Shown: positions 35,159 to 43,071 of the stretch, piece after piece | How positions within the stretch are numbered: position 1 is the stretch's first letter | How the letters are laid out: the number at the start of each line of letters is the position of its first letter | Origin: Candidatus Gastranaerophilales bacterium | GTDB taxonomy: Bacteria; Cyanobacteriota; Vampirovibrionia; Gastranaerophilales; Gastranaerophilaceae | Assembly: GCA_024695865.1 (NCBI GenBank) | Contig: JAILHI010000001.1 | Coordinates: forward strand, 1 to 64,000 | Direction: 5' to 3' | Length of the DNA stretch: 64,000 bases | Made by a program: the position numbers and the translations under genes | Notes under the pieces: model-generated | What the model saw: only the letters and a program-made list of their open reading frames with translations | Database searches by the model: none | Told to the model about the DNA's origin: nothing

Positions 35159-36131
35159 AATCCGCTTCCTCTTTAATTGCTTCCAGAATTTTGTTTAACG
35201 CAACGGTATAATTTTTTCTTATGGTACAGCCTGCCGCCTTTGTATGCCCGCCGCCGTCAAATTTTGATGCTATTTTTGTTACATCAAAAGTCTTGCTTCG
35301 GAAACTGACCTTGGCACAGCCGTCCTCGGTTTCTTTTATCAGAAAAGCCAAATCAACGGTGTTTATCTGTCTTAAAAGTTCAACTATTCCGTCCGTGTGT
35401 TCGTTTAACGCTTTTGTTTTCTTCATATCATCGAGAGTAATTATTGTATAAACGACTTTATTATCATACAAAAATTTTGCGTTATTGACGGCTAATGCAC
35501 TCAATTTAACCATTTCAACGGGTTTTGATTCATAACACTTTTTGTATAATTCACTCGGATTTATTCCGTACTTCAAAAGTTCTGCAACTGCCAGAAAAGT
35601 ATTTGTTGTGGTATTGTCGAATTTAAAACCGCCCGTATCGGTTAAAATAGCGACGTATAAAGCATCTGCAATATCTTTATCAAAAGAAAGTCCTGTTTTT
35701 TGCATAAAATTGAATAAAACTTCCCCTGTTGAACTTAAATCGGGCAGAATATAGTTAAATTTTGCGTAAGCGGGATTAGTTTTGTGGTGGTCAAAAACTA
35801 TGGTTTTTTCGGCTTTTTCAAAAAACGGGATTGCCGTTGTCAGCCTGTCATAAGCCGCACAATCAACCGCAATTACAAGGTCAAAGGTTTGGTTTTGCAG
35901 TTCCTCTGCCGTTTTAAAACTGTCCGTTTCCGCCAAAAATTTATAAACCTCGGGAACTTTTGACTGGATAAAAAGGACGGCTTCTTTGCCGAACTCTTTT
36001 TTCAAAAGAAGTTTCATTGCTATTGCCGAACCGATACAATCCCCGTCAGGATTGACATGCGGTGCAACCAAAATGTTTTGGGCATTTTTAATTATATTGA
36101 TTATTTCTGTTTCGCTACTGTTCATTTTCAT
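35148..36131 (-). CDS. nrnA: Bifunctional oligoribonuclease/PAP phosphatase NrnA (DHH family)
   Basis: A 327-residue DHH-DHHA1 phosphoesterase. The catalytic motifs are visible: VAPHVNPDGDCIGSAIAM (His and Asp ligands), VIAVDCAAYDR, DHHKTNP (the DHH motif) and the DHHA1-domain GGGHTKAAGC that binds substrate. It degrades nano-RNA and hydrolyses 3'-phosphoadenosine 5'-phosphate. Length is normal. A second in-frame ATG lies two codons downstream of the chosen start. It is divergent from the exchanger gene at 36177. Confidence 0.93.
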   Translation of the reverse strand: MKMNSSETEIINIIKNAQNILVAPHVNPDGDCIGSAIAMKLLLKKEFGKEAVLFIQSKVPEVYKFLAETDSFKTAEELQNQTFDLVIAVDCAAYDRLTTAIPFFEKAEKTIVFDHHKTNPAYAKFNYILPDLSSTGEVLFNFMQKTGLSFDKDIADALYVAILTDTGGFKFDNTTTNTFLAVAELLKYGINPSELYKKCYESKPVEMVKLSALAVNNAKFLYDNKVVYTIITLDDMKKTKALNEHTDGIVELLRQINTVDLAFLIKETEDGCAKVSFRSKTFDVTKIASKFDGGGHTKAAGCTIRKNYTVALNKILEAIKEEADFAQ

Positions 36132-36176
36132 TTGTTGATGATATTTTTATGTATAGTATCATAAAAGGTTTTAATA

Positions 36177-37226
36177 GTGAATATTTTTTTAATACTCTCA
36201 ACATTAATAACATTATACCTTATAACACTTTTTTGTGAATTTTTCACAAACGCAATAGAACATCTCGGAAATTACTTTAAGATACAGGACGGGGCGCTCG
36301 GAAGTATTTTTGCCGCAATCGGAACCGCCTTTCCCGAAACGGTTTTGCCTTTAATTGCAATCTTTGGGGCTTATCTTTCGGGTTCGGATATCCAAATGGG
36401 GAAAGAAATCGGCAAAGGTGCTGTTTTAGGCTCACCTTTTATGCTTTCTACTCTGGCTTTTTTTCTGGTGGCATTGTGGATAATAATTCTTTCCGTGCGG
36501 AAAAAAAGGACTTCGCTTGTCAATATAAACGTCAAATTCTTCCGCCGTGATTTGATTTTCTTTTTAACGGCTTATTCAATAGGCGTTGCCTGTTCTTTTT
36601 GCCCCGCAGACTACGGGTTTATAAAAATAATTATCGGCATTTTTCTGCTTGGTTTTTATCTGTTTTACGCAATCAGAACGGTCAAAAAAAATTGCTGCAC
36701 TGACGGTTTTTGCGAAAACGAATGTGAAGAACTGAAAATTCTGAAAATCTTCAAAAATGCGGAAAATATTAAAGTTTATCTTATTTTTGCGCAATTAATT
36801 TTATCGGCGCTCGCTTTGATGGTTTCTGCGGAGATTTTTGTTGAAAACATAAAGGAGATTTCTCAAATTTTCAACATTAACGCTTTGATTATAAGTCTTT
36901 TCATCTCACCTGTTGCAACGGAACTGCCCGAAACGGTCAACGGGCTTGTATGGAGTACAAACAAAAAGGATACTCTTGCCGTAAGCAATATAACGGGCGC
37001 AATGGTTTTTCAGGCATGTATTCCTATGGCGATTGCCGTTTTGTTTACGGATTGGACGCTTGGTGCAAAAGAGTTATTTAACATTATTTGTGTTTACGTT
37101 TCAGTTGCAATTTTATTCTTTGCGGCAAGAAAAAATTCAGACGAATTCCCCGCAAAATATCTGATTTTGTGTATAATTCCTTATCTTAGTTATTTGTTTT
37201 ATATCTGCTGTAAGATTTTTCGGTAG
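36177..37226 (+). CDS. Sodium/calcium exchanger-family membrane protein
   Basis: A 349-residue cation antiporter with about ten membrane helices. Both alpha-repeat motifs are present: GSIFAAIGTAFPETVLPLIA in the first half and SPVATELPETVNGLVWS in the second; each has the conserved Glu in a PE/PET turn. A cysteine-rich loop (CCTDGFCENECEEL) joins the halves. The family exchanges Ca2+ or K+ for Na+ or H+; ion specificity is open. Start is GTG at 36177, 46 bases from the divergent nrnA gene. A small palindrome repeat overlaps its stop. Confidence 0.88.
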   Translation: MNIFLILSTLITLYLITLFCEFFTNAIEHLGNYFKIQDGALGSIFAAIGTAFPETVLPLIAIFGAYLSGSDIQMGKEIGKGAVLGSPFMLSTLAFFLVALWIIILSVRKKRTSLVNINVKFFRRDLIFFLTAYSIGVACSFCPADYGFIKIIIGIFLLGFYLFYAIRTVKKNCCTDGFCENECEELKILKIFKNAENIKVYLIFAQLILSALALMVSAEIFVENIKEISQIFNINALIISLFISPVATELPETVNGLVWSTNKKDTLAVSNITGAMVFQACIPMAIAVLFTDWTLGAKELFNIICVYVSVAILFFAARKNSDEFPAKYLILCIIPYLSYLFYICCKIFR

Positions 37227-37247
37227 ACTAAAGTCTACCCTACATAC
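37217..37247. repeat. Small palindrome repeat, copy 2
   Basis: ttttcggtagactaaagtctaccctacatact contains the perfect hairpin GGTAGACT-AA-AGTCTACC. The same ~30 bases recur in the same orientation at 38039-38070. It overlaps the last codons of the exchanger gene, and the hairpin may serve as its transcription end. Confidence 0.8.
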
Positions 37248-37617
37248 TGTGTAAAATCTGATAAATGGGATTTACATAACCACCTAATGCAATCCATAAA
37301 AATGGAATACCCCAACAAATAAAAGGAATAAGAAGTATAAAAATACATATAATTTGTATAATATCTTTTATTTTGCGTGTTTTCCGAAGTCTAAAAAAAT
37401 ATTTTAAAAGTTTAAAATGTTTAATAATTTTTCCAAATAATTTTATATACGGATATAAAATTATTAAAGAAACGAACAAAGAAATAAAAAACGGAATAAA
37501 TGTTTGAGGTCGAAAATATAGCCAAGGCCACAGAACCATATAAAAAATGATAAGAGCAACAGAAATAAATAAAAATCTTAAAACACTTTGTCTGTATAAA
37601 TATATCATATTAGTCAT
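37240..37617 (-). CDS. Small hypothetical membrane protein
   Basis: A 125-residue protein with three to four hydrophobic segments (LRFLFISVALIIFYMVLWPWL, FIPFFISLFVSLIILYPYI, IIQIICIFILLIPFICWGI) separated by short basic loops. No family is recognised. It is more AT-rich than its neighbours, and with the repeat block at 37650-38015 it is flanked by two direct copies of the 30-base palindrome repeat. This suggests insertion as a cassette. The stop codon lies at the edge of palindrome copy 2. Confidence 0.5.
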   Translation of the reverse strand: MTNMIYLYRQSVLRFLFISVALIIFYMVLWPWLYFRPQTFIPFFISLFVSLIILYPYIKLFGKIIKHFKLLKYFFRLRKTRKIKDIIQIICIFILLIPFICWGIPFLWIALGGYVNPIYQILHSM

Positions 37618-37649
37618 AATTATATATTTATATTATACAAATTGTCAAA

Positions 37650-38015
37650 TTGACAAATATTGTTTTAAGTGTAAGCAAAAAGGTCGAGCCTATTGAGCGA
37701 GTATTTGTTGTTCTTGGTTTTGTTTTACGGCTACATATCGCTCACTTTTGTTTTGCTGTGCGCAAAACAGCCGTTCGCTATTTCGCCGTTTCTTCGGACT
37801 GGGTTCGCTATCGCTCACACGGCGTCCTACACAAAATCCGCTGGATTCTTCGCCCTTTCGGGCTCAGAATGACAGATTGTTTTTTGGGAAAGGGATTGCC
37901 ACGTCGGGCAAATTAAATTCACTTCGCTCGCAATAAACGGCGTTACGGTCTTGCTCCTCGCAAGCCCTTCTGCCTCTGCTCGCTTGTTCCTCGCAATGAC
38001 GGAATATGTTTTTGT
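37650..38015. repeat. Composite block of dispersed repeats (within the 589-base gap 37618-38206)
   Basis: The block contains ggattcttcgccctttcgggctcagaatgacag, in two halves ctggattcttcgcc and ggctcagaatgaca, then gggattgccacg, cttcgctcgcaat, aacggcgttac and tgttcctcgcaatgacgg. Several of these blocks recur in copy A at 1-200. The 13-bp terminal inverted repeats are absent. Two overlapping short open frames here (to 37936) read through repeat sequence and are not considered genes. The remaining gap to 38206 holds a palindrome and a promoter. Confidence 0.7.
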
Positions 38016-38038
38016 TGGGTTTCACCAAATCTGCATAT

Positions 38039-38070
38039 TTTTCGGTAGACTAAAGTCTACCCTACATACT
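38039..38070. repeat. Small palindrome repeat, copy 3
   Basis: Near-identical to the copy at 37217-37247 and in the same orientation (cggtagactaaagtctaccc followed by tacatact). It bounds the right side of the 37.2-38.0 kb cassette. Confidence 0.8.
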
Positions 38071-38148
38071 AAAAAAACATTTTTTAGTTTTGAATGTTAG
38101 TTGAAAACCAACCTGCATTATTATAAAATTAACAATTATGTAAACTTT

Positions 38149-38176
38149 TTGAACTTCTCAAAAATTCTGTTACAAT
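38149..38176 (+). promoter_or_regulatory. Candidate promoter of the GT2 gene
   Basis: TTGAAC (38149-38154), 16-base spacer, TACAAT (38171-38176), 31 bases before the ATG at 38207. An AGGAAAATATT ribosome-binding region precedes the ATG. Confidence 0.5.
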
Positions 38177-38206
38177 TTTATTAACGTATAAAAACAGGAA
38201 AATATT

Positions 38207-39520
38207 ATGCGGGGCAGACTTGTTCTTTTATTTATAATTGCGGGGTTGTTAACCTTCTTATTCATATTTCAAAATTTTGTAAACACATTCTGGGCATCAA
38301 TAACCATGATGCTTTTCATGGTTTTGTACTGCAGTTATATGTACGTGGCAACAAAACACCAGGCAAGAAAACTCAGAAAAAATCCGCCTGTTATCAATGA
38401 AAACTACAAGCCTTTTATAACAATTATGGTTCCCGCTCACAATGAAGGTTCTGTTATTGAACAAACCGTTGAAAATATTTTAACGGTTGATTATAAAAAC
38501 TATGAACTCATTTTAATCGACGACAGAAGTGAGGACAACACGGCAGAAGTAATCAAAGGAATTGCCGAAAAACACGAAAACGTAAAATATCTGATACGTG
38601 AAAAAGACGCATTCCCCGGAAAATCAGCCGTCTTAAACGATGCGCTCAAAATTGCCGACGGCGAGGCTGTTTTGGTTTTTGATGCCGATGCAAGAATTAA
38701 CCCCGATTTTATCAGCAAACTTTTGCCCAAACTTGAACCCGAAGATGTGGGTGCCGTTCAGGCAAGAAAAGTTATCAGCAACAGAGAAGATAACTTCCTG
38801 ACACGTTGTCAGGATAACGAAATGGCACTTGATACACACTTTCAGGTGGGCAGAGATGCCGTAAAAGGTGCCGTTGAACTCAGAGGAAACGGTGAATTAA
38901 TCAAAAGAACCGCTCTTGAAGATATAGGCGGCTGGAATAATTACACCATTACCGACGATTTGGACATGTCAACAAGAATGCAGATAAAGGGCTGGGATAT
39001 CCGTTTCTGCCCCGATGTCTGCGTATATGAAGAAGGTATTTTAAAATACGTTCCCCTCATCCGCCAGCGCAGAAGATGGATTGAAGGAAGTATCAGAAGA
39101 TATCTCGAAAACTTTTGGGCAGTTTTATTTTCAAAAGACATGTCTTTGCGTGTAAGCCTCGATATGACGGCTTATATCTTTGAATTTATTCTTCCCTTCT
39201 GGTTCTTTTCGGAAATCGGTTTTCAGATTTTCAGATACATAAAATATGATGAAAACCAGATTTTATCTTCTCTCACGGTATCTGTTTTCCTGTTCTTCTT
39301 CTTCCTGACAGGCTTGATATACAGTTTAAGAAAATACAATAAACTTAAACCTTTGGAAAACTTAAAACAATCTCTTGAAACCTGTGTATATCTCCTTGTT
39401 CTTTGGTTTCCGATAGTAGTATTTATTGTTTTCAAAATAATATTTAAAGAAAAAACAATGGATTGGGGTAAAACAACACACGGACAAGCAAAAACAGAAC
39501 AACCCGCACTTGTTAAATAA
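38207..39520 (+). CDS. Membrane glycosyltransferase family 2 (processive-type)
   Basis: A 437-residue inner-membrane glycosyltransferase. Two N-terminal helices are followed by a GT-A domain with MVPAHNEGSVIEQT, ILIDDRSEDNT, the DxD motif VFDADARINP, the acceptor-site segment NNYTITDDLDMSTRM and the QRRRW signature (RQRRRWIEGSIRRYLEN). Three C-terminal helices follow. This layout is that of cellulose/chitin/hyaluronan- and poly-GlcNAc-type synthases. The product is unknown and no partner genes (PilZ, deacetylase) are adjacent. A 61-base gap separates it from yidC. Confidence 0.88.
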   Translation: MRGRLVLLFIIAGLLTFLFIFQNFVNTFWASITMMLFMVLYCSYMYVATKHQARKLRKNPPVINENYKPFITIMVPAHNEGSVIEQTVENILTVDYKNYELILIDDRSEDNTAEVIKGIAEKHENVKYLIREKDAFPGKSAVLNDALKIADGEAVLVFDADARINPDFISKLLPKLEPEDVGAVQARKVISNREDNFLTRCQDNEMALDTHFQVGRDAVKGAVELRGNGELIKRTALEDIGGWNNYTITDDLDMSTRMQIKGWDIRFCPDVCVYEEGILKYVPLIRQRRRWIEGSIRRYLENFWAVLFSKDMSLRVSLDMTAYIFEFILPFWFFSEIGFQIFRYIKYDENQILSSLTVSVFLFFFFLTGLIYSLRKYNKLKPLENLKQSLETCVYLLVLWFPIVVFIVFKIIFKEKTMDWGKTTHGQAKTEQPALVK

Positions 39521-39581
39521 TATTTTTGCAATATAATTTTCAATAACAGACACACAAAAATAAAAAGTAAGGAATAAAAAA

Positions 39582-40646
39582 GTGGATACATTTACAGATG
39601 CAACAATCCAACTGCTGAGTTTTTTAAGCAATCTGTGCGGCGGTTACGGATTAGGAATTATTGCTTTAACAATTATAGTAAGACTTTTAATGTGGCCTTT
39701 GAGCGTTTCGCAGCAGCGTTCAATGAAGGTTATGCAAAAAATGCAGCCTAAAATGAAGATGATTCAAGACCGCTACAAAGACGACCCTCAAACAATGCAG
39801 CGCAAAATGATGGAATTTTACAAGGAAAACAATTTCAACCCCATGAGCGGTTGTTTCCCCGTATTAATTCAGTTACCGATTTTCATTTTGCTTTATCAGG
39901 CATTAATCAGCCCTCAATTCATTGATTTGGCGGGAAATGCAAAGTTCCTCTTTATCAACAGACTTGATGCAACAATCAAAGGTACTGTGGCGCCCTCTTA
40001 TGACGGCGAATTTATGTTAAGCAAAAATGCTAACTTTAACCTCGGCAAAAAAGCAATTGTATATTTCAGCGACGGAACACAGGAAGAAGTCAAAGTTAAA
40101 TCTTCAAAAGACAATCTGAGATATATGAATAATTTAACCCCGGGTGACAACATTGAATTTAAACTCGCTTTAAGCACTTTCCCCGTTGAAACTTCGGAAA
40201 ATAAAACCATTCAGGGTGCTGAAGCAGATATAACAAATGTTACAACAAGAGAAATCGAAAAGGTTAAATTTGACAGAAAAGGCGATATTCTCGTCGGCGA
40301 AATTCCGTCAAAACCCGCCAACGAAAAAATGAATTACGATGTTCTCGCTCTTGTTATCATCTTTGGTGCTTCAATGTGGCTCGCAACAAAGATAATGACT
40401 TTGGCAAACAAAAACAGCAAACAGCAACTTGACCCTCAACAAGAAGCCATGCAAAAAACGATGGGAACAACAATGCCGATTTTCTTAACGGCAACTTTCC
40501 TGTTTATCCCTATCCCCGCAGGCGTTTTGCTTTACCTCGTTGCAAGCAATATCGTTCAGATTTTCCAAACGTTTGTTATAAACAAACAACTTGAAAAAGA
40601 AGATGCGGTTAAATCCGATGTCATTGATGTAAAAGCGGAAAAATAG
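39582..40646 (+). CDS. yidC: Membrane protein insertase YidC/Oxa1
   Basis: A 354-residue insertase. It starts directly at the first core helix (YGLGIIALTIIVRLLMWPLS, with the conserved Arg in the groove) and lacks the large periplasmic P1 domain of proteobacterial YidC, as in Cyanobacteria and Gram-positives. The hairpin KVMQKMQPKMKMIQDRYKDD and NPMSGCFPVLIQLPIFILLY follow. A ~110-residue extracytoplasmic insertion lies between helices two and three, and the protein ends in two helices and a charged tail. The start is GTG at 39582 with AAGGA upstream. queA begins one base after the stop. Confidence 0.94.
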   Translation: MDTFTDATIQLLSFLSNLCGGYGLGIIALTIIVRLLMWPLSVSQQRSMKVMQKMQPKMKMIQDRYKDDPQTMQRKMMEFYKENNFNPMSGCFPVLIQLPIFILLYQALISPQFIDLAGNAKFLFINRLDATIKGTVAPSYDGEFMLSKNANFNLGKKAIVYFSDGTQEEVKVKSSKDNLRYMNNLTPGDNIEFKLALSTFPVETSENKTIQGAEADITNVTTREIEKVKFDRKGDILVGEIPSKPANEKMNYDVLALVIIFGASMWLATKIMTLANKNSKQQLDPQQEAMQKTMGTTMPIFLTATFLFIPIPAGVLLYLVASNIVQIFQTFVINKQLEKEDAVKSDVIDVKAEK

Positions 40647-40647
40647 C

Positions 40648-41685
40648 ATGAAACTTGACGAATTTGATTACGAACTTCCAAAAGAACTCATTGCGCAACT
40701 TCCGTCACAAAAAAGAGAAAATTCAAAGATGCTTGTCTTAAACAGACAGGCTCTTTGTTTTGAAGACAAACATTTTTACGATATTGTGGATTGCCTCGAT
40801 GAAAACGATTTTCTCGTTCTGAACAACACCAAGGTAATCCCTGCAAGATTGTTTTCGGTAAAAGATACGGGCGCAAAGATTGAAATTTTTCTTGTGCGGG
40901 AAATTGAAAAAACTGTCTGGATTGCACTGATTAAACCGTCAAAAAGAGTAAAACCCGATATGGTTTTGACTATCGGTGAAAAGTTATCCGTCAAAATACT
41001 TGAAAAAATTGACGATAAATGGAAAATAAAACTCAATTACGAGGGAAATATATTTGAAATTCTGGGCGAATACGGCAACATACCGCTTCCGCCTTATATA
41101 GAAAGAAATATGACGGACGCACAGTATAAAAGTCTTGACTTTGAAAGATATCAAACTGTCTATGCAAAACACGAAGGTTCTGTCGCAGCGCCTACGGCGG
41201 GATTGCATTTTACCGAGGATATTTTAAAAAAACTCGAACAAAAAGGCGTAGGCAAGGCTTTTGTTCACTTAAACGTAGGTTTGGGTACCTTTAAGCCTGT
41301 AAAAGCCGAAAACATCGAGGAACACAAAATGGACTCGGAAAGTTTTGAAATTCCCGAAGAAAGCGCTAACGCAATCAATAATGCCGTTGAGCAGGGTAAA
41401 AACATCGTTGCGGTCGGAACAACAAGTGTCCGAACACTCGAAACGACTATGCAAAAGTACGGAAAAATTCTTCCCGTAAAAGATTCTTCCGAACTTTTTA
41501 TCTACCCCGGATTTGAATTTAAAATCGTTAACAAAATAATAACAAATTTTCACCTGCCCAAATCTACTTTATTAATGCTTGTTTCGGCATTTGCGGGCAA
41601 AAACTTTATTTTTGACGCCTACAAACACGCAATTAACAGTAATTACAGATTTTACAGTTATGGCGATTGTATGTTTATAAAATAA
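40648..41685 (+). CDS. queA: S-adenosylmethionine:tRNA ribosyltransferase-isomerase QueA
   Basis: A 345-residue enzyme that makes epoxyqueuosine in tRNA from preQ1-modified tRNA and SAM. It opens with FDYELPKELIAQLPSQKREN. GNIPLPPYIER, RYQTVYAKHEGSVAAPTAGLHFTE, LNVGLGTFKPV and VGTTSVRTLET are the family blocks, and the C-terminus has TNFHLPKSTLLMLVSAFAG. Length is typical. It is coupled to yidC with a one-base gap. Confidence 0.97.
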   Translation: MKLDEFDYELPKELIAQLPSQKRENSKMLVLNRQALCFEDKHFYDIVDCLDENDFLVLNNTKVIPARLFSVKDTGAKIEIFLVREIEKTVWIALIKPSKRVKPDMVLTIGEKLSVKILEKIDDKWKIKLNYEGNIFEILGEYGNIPLPPYIERNMTDAQYKSLDFERYQTVYAKHEGSVAAPTAGLHFTEDILKKLEQKGVGKAFVHLNVGLGTFKPVKAENIEEHKMDSESFEIPEESANAINNAVEQGKNIVAVGTTSVRTLETTMQKYGKILPVKDSSELFIYPGFEFKIVNKIITNFHLPKSTLLMLVSAFAGKNFIFDAYKHAINSNYRFYSYGDCMFIK

Positions 41686-41702
41686 GATTTGTAAAAAAAT
41701 TT

Positions 41703-41729
41703 TTGACAAATAAAAAATTAATGTATAAT
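41703..41729 (+). promoter_or_regulatory. Candidate promoter of the OmpH-like gene
   Basis: TTGACA (41703-41708), 15-base spacer, TATAAT (41724-41729); both hexamers match the consensus, with a short spacer. A strong AAAGGAGAG lies just before the ATG at 41764. Confidence 0.65.
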
Positions 41730-41763
41730 ATCATCATAGGTTAGATTTTAAAGGAGAGTTTTT

Positions 41764-42231
41764 ATGAAAAGAACATCAAAATTTATGACAGTTGTTTTGG
41801 CAGCGGTTTTGGCAATCGGTTTTGTAAATAATGCGGCTATTTCTTCACCCTCAAACTTTAAATATGCCGTCGTTGACGTTCAGAAAGTTCTTGAATCTTC
41901 AAGACAATTCCAAGCAATCAAAAAGGAACAAAACGCAAAGGCAAGAGAAATTTCACAGTTTATTCAGTCCGCAAACAAACAATTACAGGCAGAAACTGAT
42001 GCAACAAAAAAACGTGCGCTTGAAACAAAATTAAACAACGAATTAAACGCTAAAAAATCAGCAATGGAAAAAAGCAAAATTGAAAAATTGAAACAACTTG
42101 ATACAACAATATCAAACATAATTACTCAAAAAGCAAAACAAAACGGTTATGATATGGTTGTTGCAAAAGGCATTGTTTTGTATTCAACAGGCACTGATAT
42201 TACCAACGATATAATCAATATGGTAAAATAA
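41764..42231 (+). CDS. OmpH/Skp-family periplasmic chaperone
   Basis: A 155-residue protein with a signal peptide (TVVLAAVLAIGFVNNAAIS). The mature part starts with KYAVVDVQKVLESSRQFQAI, the Skp strand-helix core, then a long Lys/Gln-rich helical tentacle and a C-terminal strand segment (GYDMVVAKGIVLYSTGTDIT). Skp-type trimers hold unfolded outer-membrane proteins in the periplasm, which implies an outer membrane. It has its own promoter and is followed by a terminator, so it forms a single-gene unit. Confidence 0.9.
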   Translation: MKRTSKFMTVVLAAVLAIGFVNNAAISSPSNFKYAVVDVQKVLESSRQFQAIKKEQNAKAREISQFIQSANKQLQAETDATKKRALETKLNNELNAKKSAMEKSKIEKLKQLDTTISNIITQKAKQNGYDMVVAKGIVLYSTGTDITNDIINMVK

Positions 42232-42250
42232 TCAGTAAACCAAAAAAATT

Positions 42251-42278
42251 AAAAACTCTCCTTTACGGAGAGTTTTTT
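42251..42278. terminator. Bidirectional terminator between ompH-like and DUF378 genes
   Basis: The stem AAAACTCTCC/GGAGAGTTTT has a 5-base loop, with T-tracts on both strands. It serves the plus-strand OmpH-like gene and the minus-strand DUF378 gene ending at 42289. Confidence 0.85.
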
Positions 42279-42288
42279 AATGCAAAAA

Positions 42289-42501
42289 TCACATAAGAGA
42301 TTCTATTCTGTCGCATGCCCGTGTGGTAAAAGCCGCATAAACGGCGCTTATTCCGACTAACGAATAAACAACTCTCGACAAAATTGTCATATCGCCAAAC
42401 AGGAAAGCAACAAGGTCAAAATTCATCATTCCAACCAAACCCCAATTTACCGCACCGATTAACATTAAGACATAAGCGGTATTTCTGAAAAACTTTTCCA
42501 T
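42289..42501 (-). CDS. DUF378 family small membrane protein
   Basis: A 70-residue protein with two membrane helices. The family pattern is clear: AYVLMLIGAVNWGLVGMMNFDLVAFLFG, in two parts, then LSRVVYSLVGISAVYA. The Asn-Trp-Gly-Leu motif in helix 1 is typical of DUF378/YuzA. Function is unknown. ATG 42501 is the start because GGAGGG ends seven bases before it; an upstream GTG or ATG start would give five extra residues without a ribosome-binding site. Confidence 0.85.
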   Translation of the reverse strand: MEKFFRNTAYVLMLIGAVNWGLVGMMNFDLVAFLFGDMTILSRVVYSLVGISAVYAAFTTRACDRIESLM

Positions 42502-42597
42502 AACAAATCCCTCCAATTAAACTGCTTTTATGATTTTAGCAGATTGAAAGGTTTTTTCTTTACCCTTTCGGGTAATCTTTTGGTGTGTTTATTTAGT

Positions 42598-42790
42598 CGA
42601 GTTTCACATAACCTGCTTTTTGTTTTTACGTCTTTGCGAGGAATGAAATGACGAAGCAATCCCATTCATTGACGAGGATTACTTCGTTGCTGTCGCTCCT
42701 CGTAATGACGTATGATGTCTATGTGAGAAACGAGCGGGCAAAGTAAATCAAAGATTTTCTCGCAATAACGTATTTATTTTTGCGGTAATC
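42598..42790. mobile_element. MITE-like repeat copy E (diverged)
   Basis: Fills the gap 42517-42810. It contains tacgtctttgcgagga, aagcaatccc, tcgctcctcgtaatgacg and a duplicated right end cgcaataacgtatttatttt. The terminal repeat is degraded to TTTTTGCGGTAAT at 42777-42789, followed by the conserved outer flank ctatggacaaaatcc. The left terminus is not recognisable. A small hairpin (TTACCC/GGGTAA, 42560-42575) upstream of the DUF378 gene has no clear role. Confidence 0.65.
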
Positions 42791-42810
42791 TATGGACAAA
42801 ATCCTTCTTT

Positions 42811-43071
42811 TTAATTTTTTCTGAAATCTTCAAGAACCTTATACAAACTCGGCGCTTCCTGAACGGACACATTACCCGTCGGAACGGACAAAACCTCAAC
42901 AACTGTTTCGCCGCCCGCATAAGCAATAGAGATAATATCACCTGCTTTTAACTGTTTAGACGGTTTTGCAGGGTTTCCGTTTACGGAAATCCTGCCCTTA
43001 TCGGAAGCATCGTTTGCAACGGTTCGTCTTTTTATAAGTCTTGATACCTTTAAAAACTTGTCAAGCCTCAT
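42811..43071 (-). CDS. rqcP: S4-domain RNA-binding protein, RqcP-like
   Basis: An 86-residue S4 protein: MRLDKFLKVSRLIKRRTVAN, GRISVNGNPAKPSKQLKAGD, then VVEVLSVP. Size and sequence match RqcP (YabO) of ribosome-associated quality control, which works with RqcH in C-terminal alanine tailing; heat-shock protein Hsp15 is a related alternative, usually longer with a basic tail. Its ATG overlaps the stop of the pilin-like gene by one base (TAATG). Confidence 0.85.
   Translation of the reverse strand: MRLDKFLKVSRLIKRRTVANDASDKGRISVNGNPAKPSKQLKAGDIISIAYAGGETVVEVLSVPTGNVSVQEAPSLYKVLEDFRKN

Noticed and set aside
37650-37936. Two overlapping plus-strand open frames in the repeat block
   Set aside because: Both read through dispersed repeat blocks that also occur, non-coding, at 1-200 and 42.6 kb.
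42560-42575. Hairpin TTACCC/GGGTAA near the DUF378 gene as a terminator
   Set aside because: The stem is only six pairs and has no proper U-tract on either strand.
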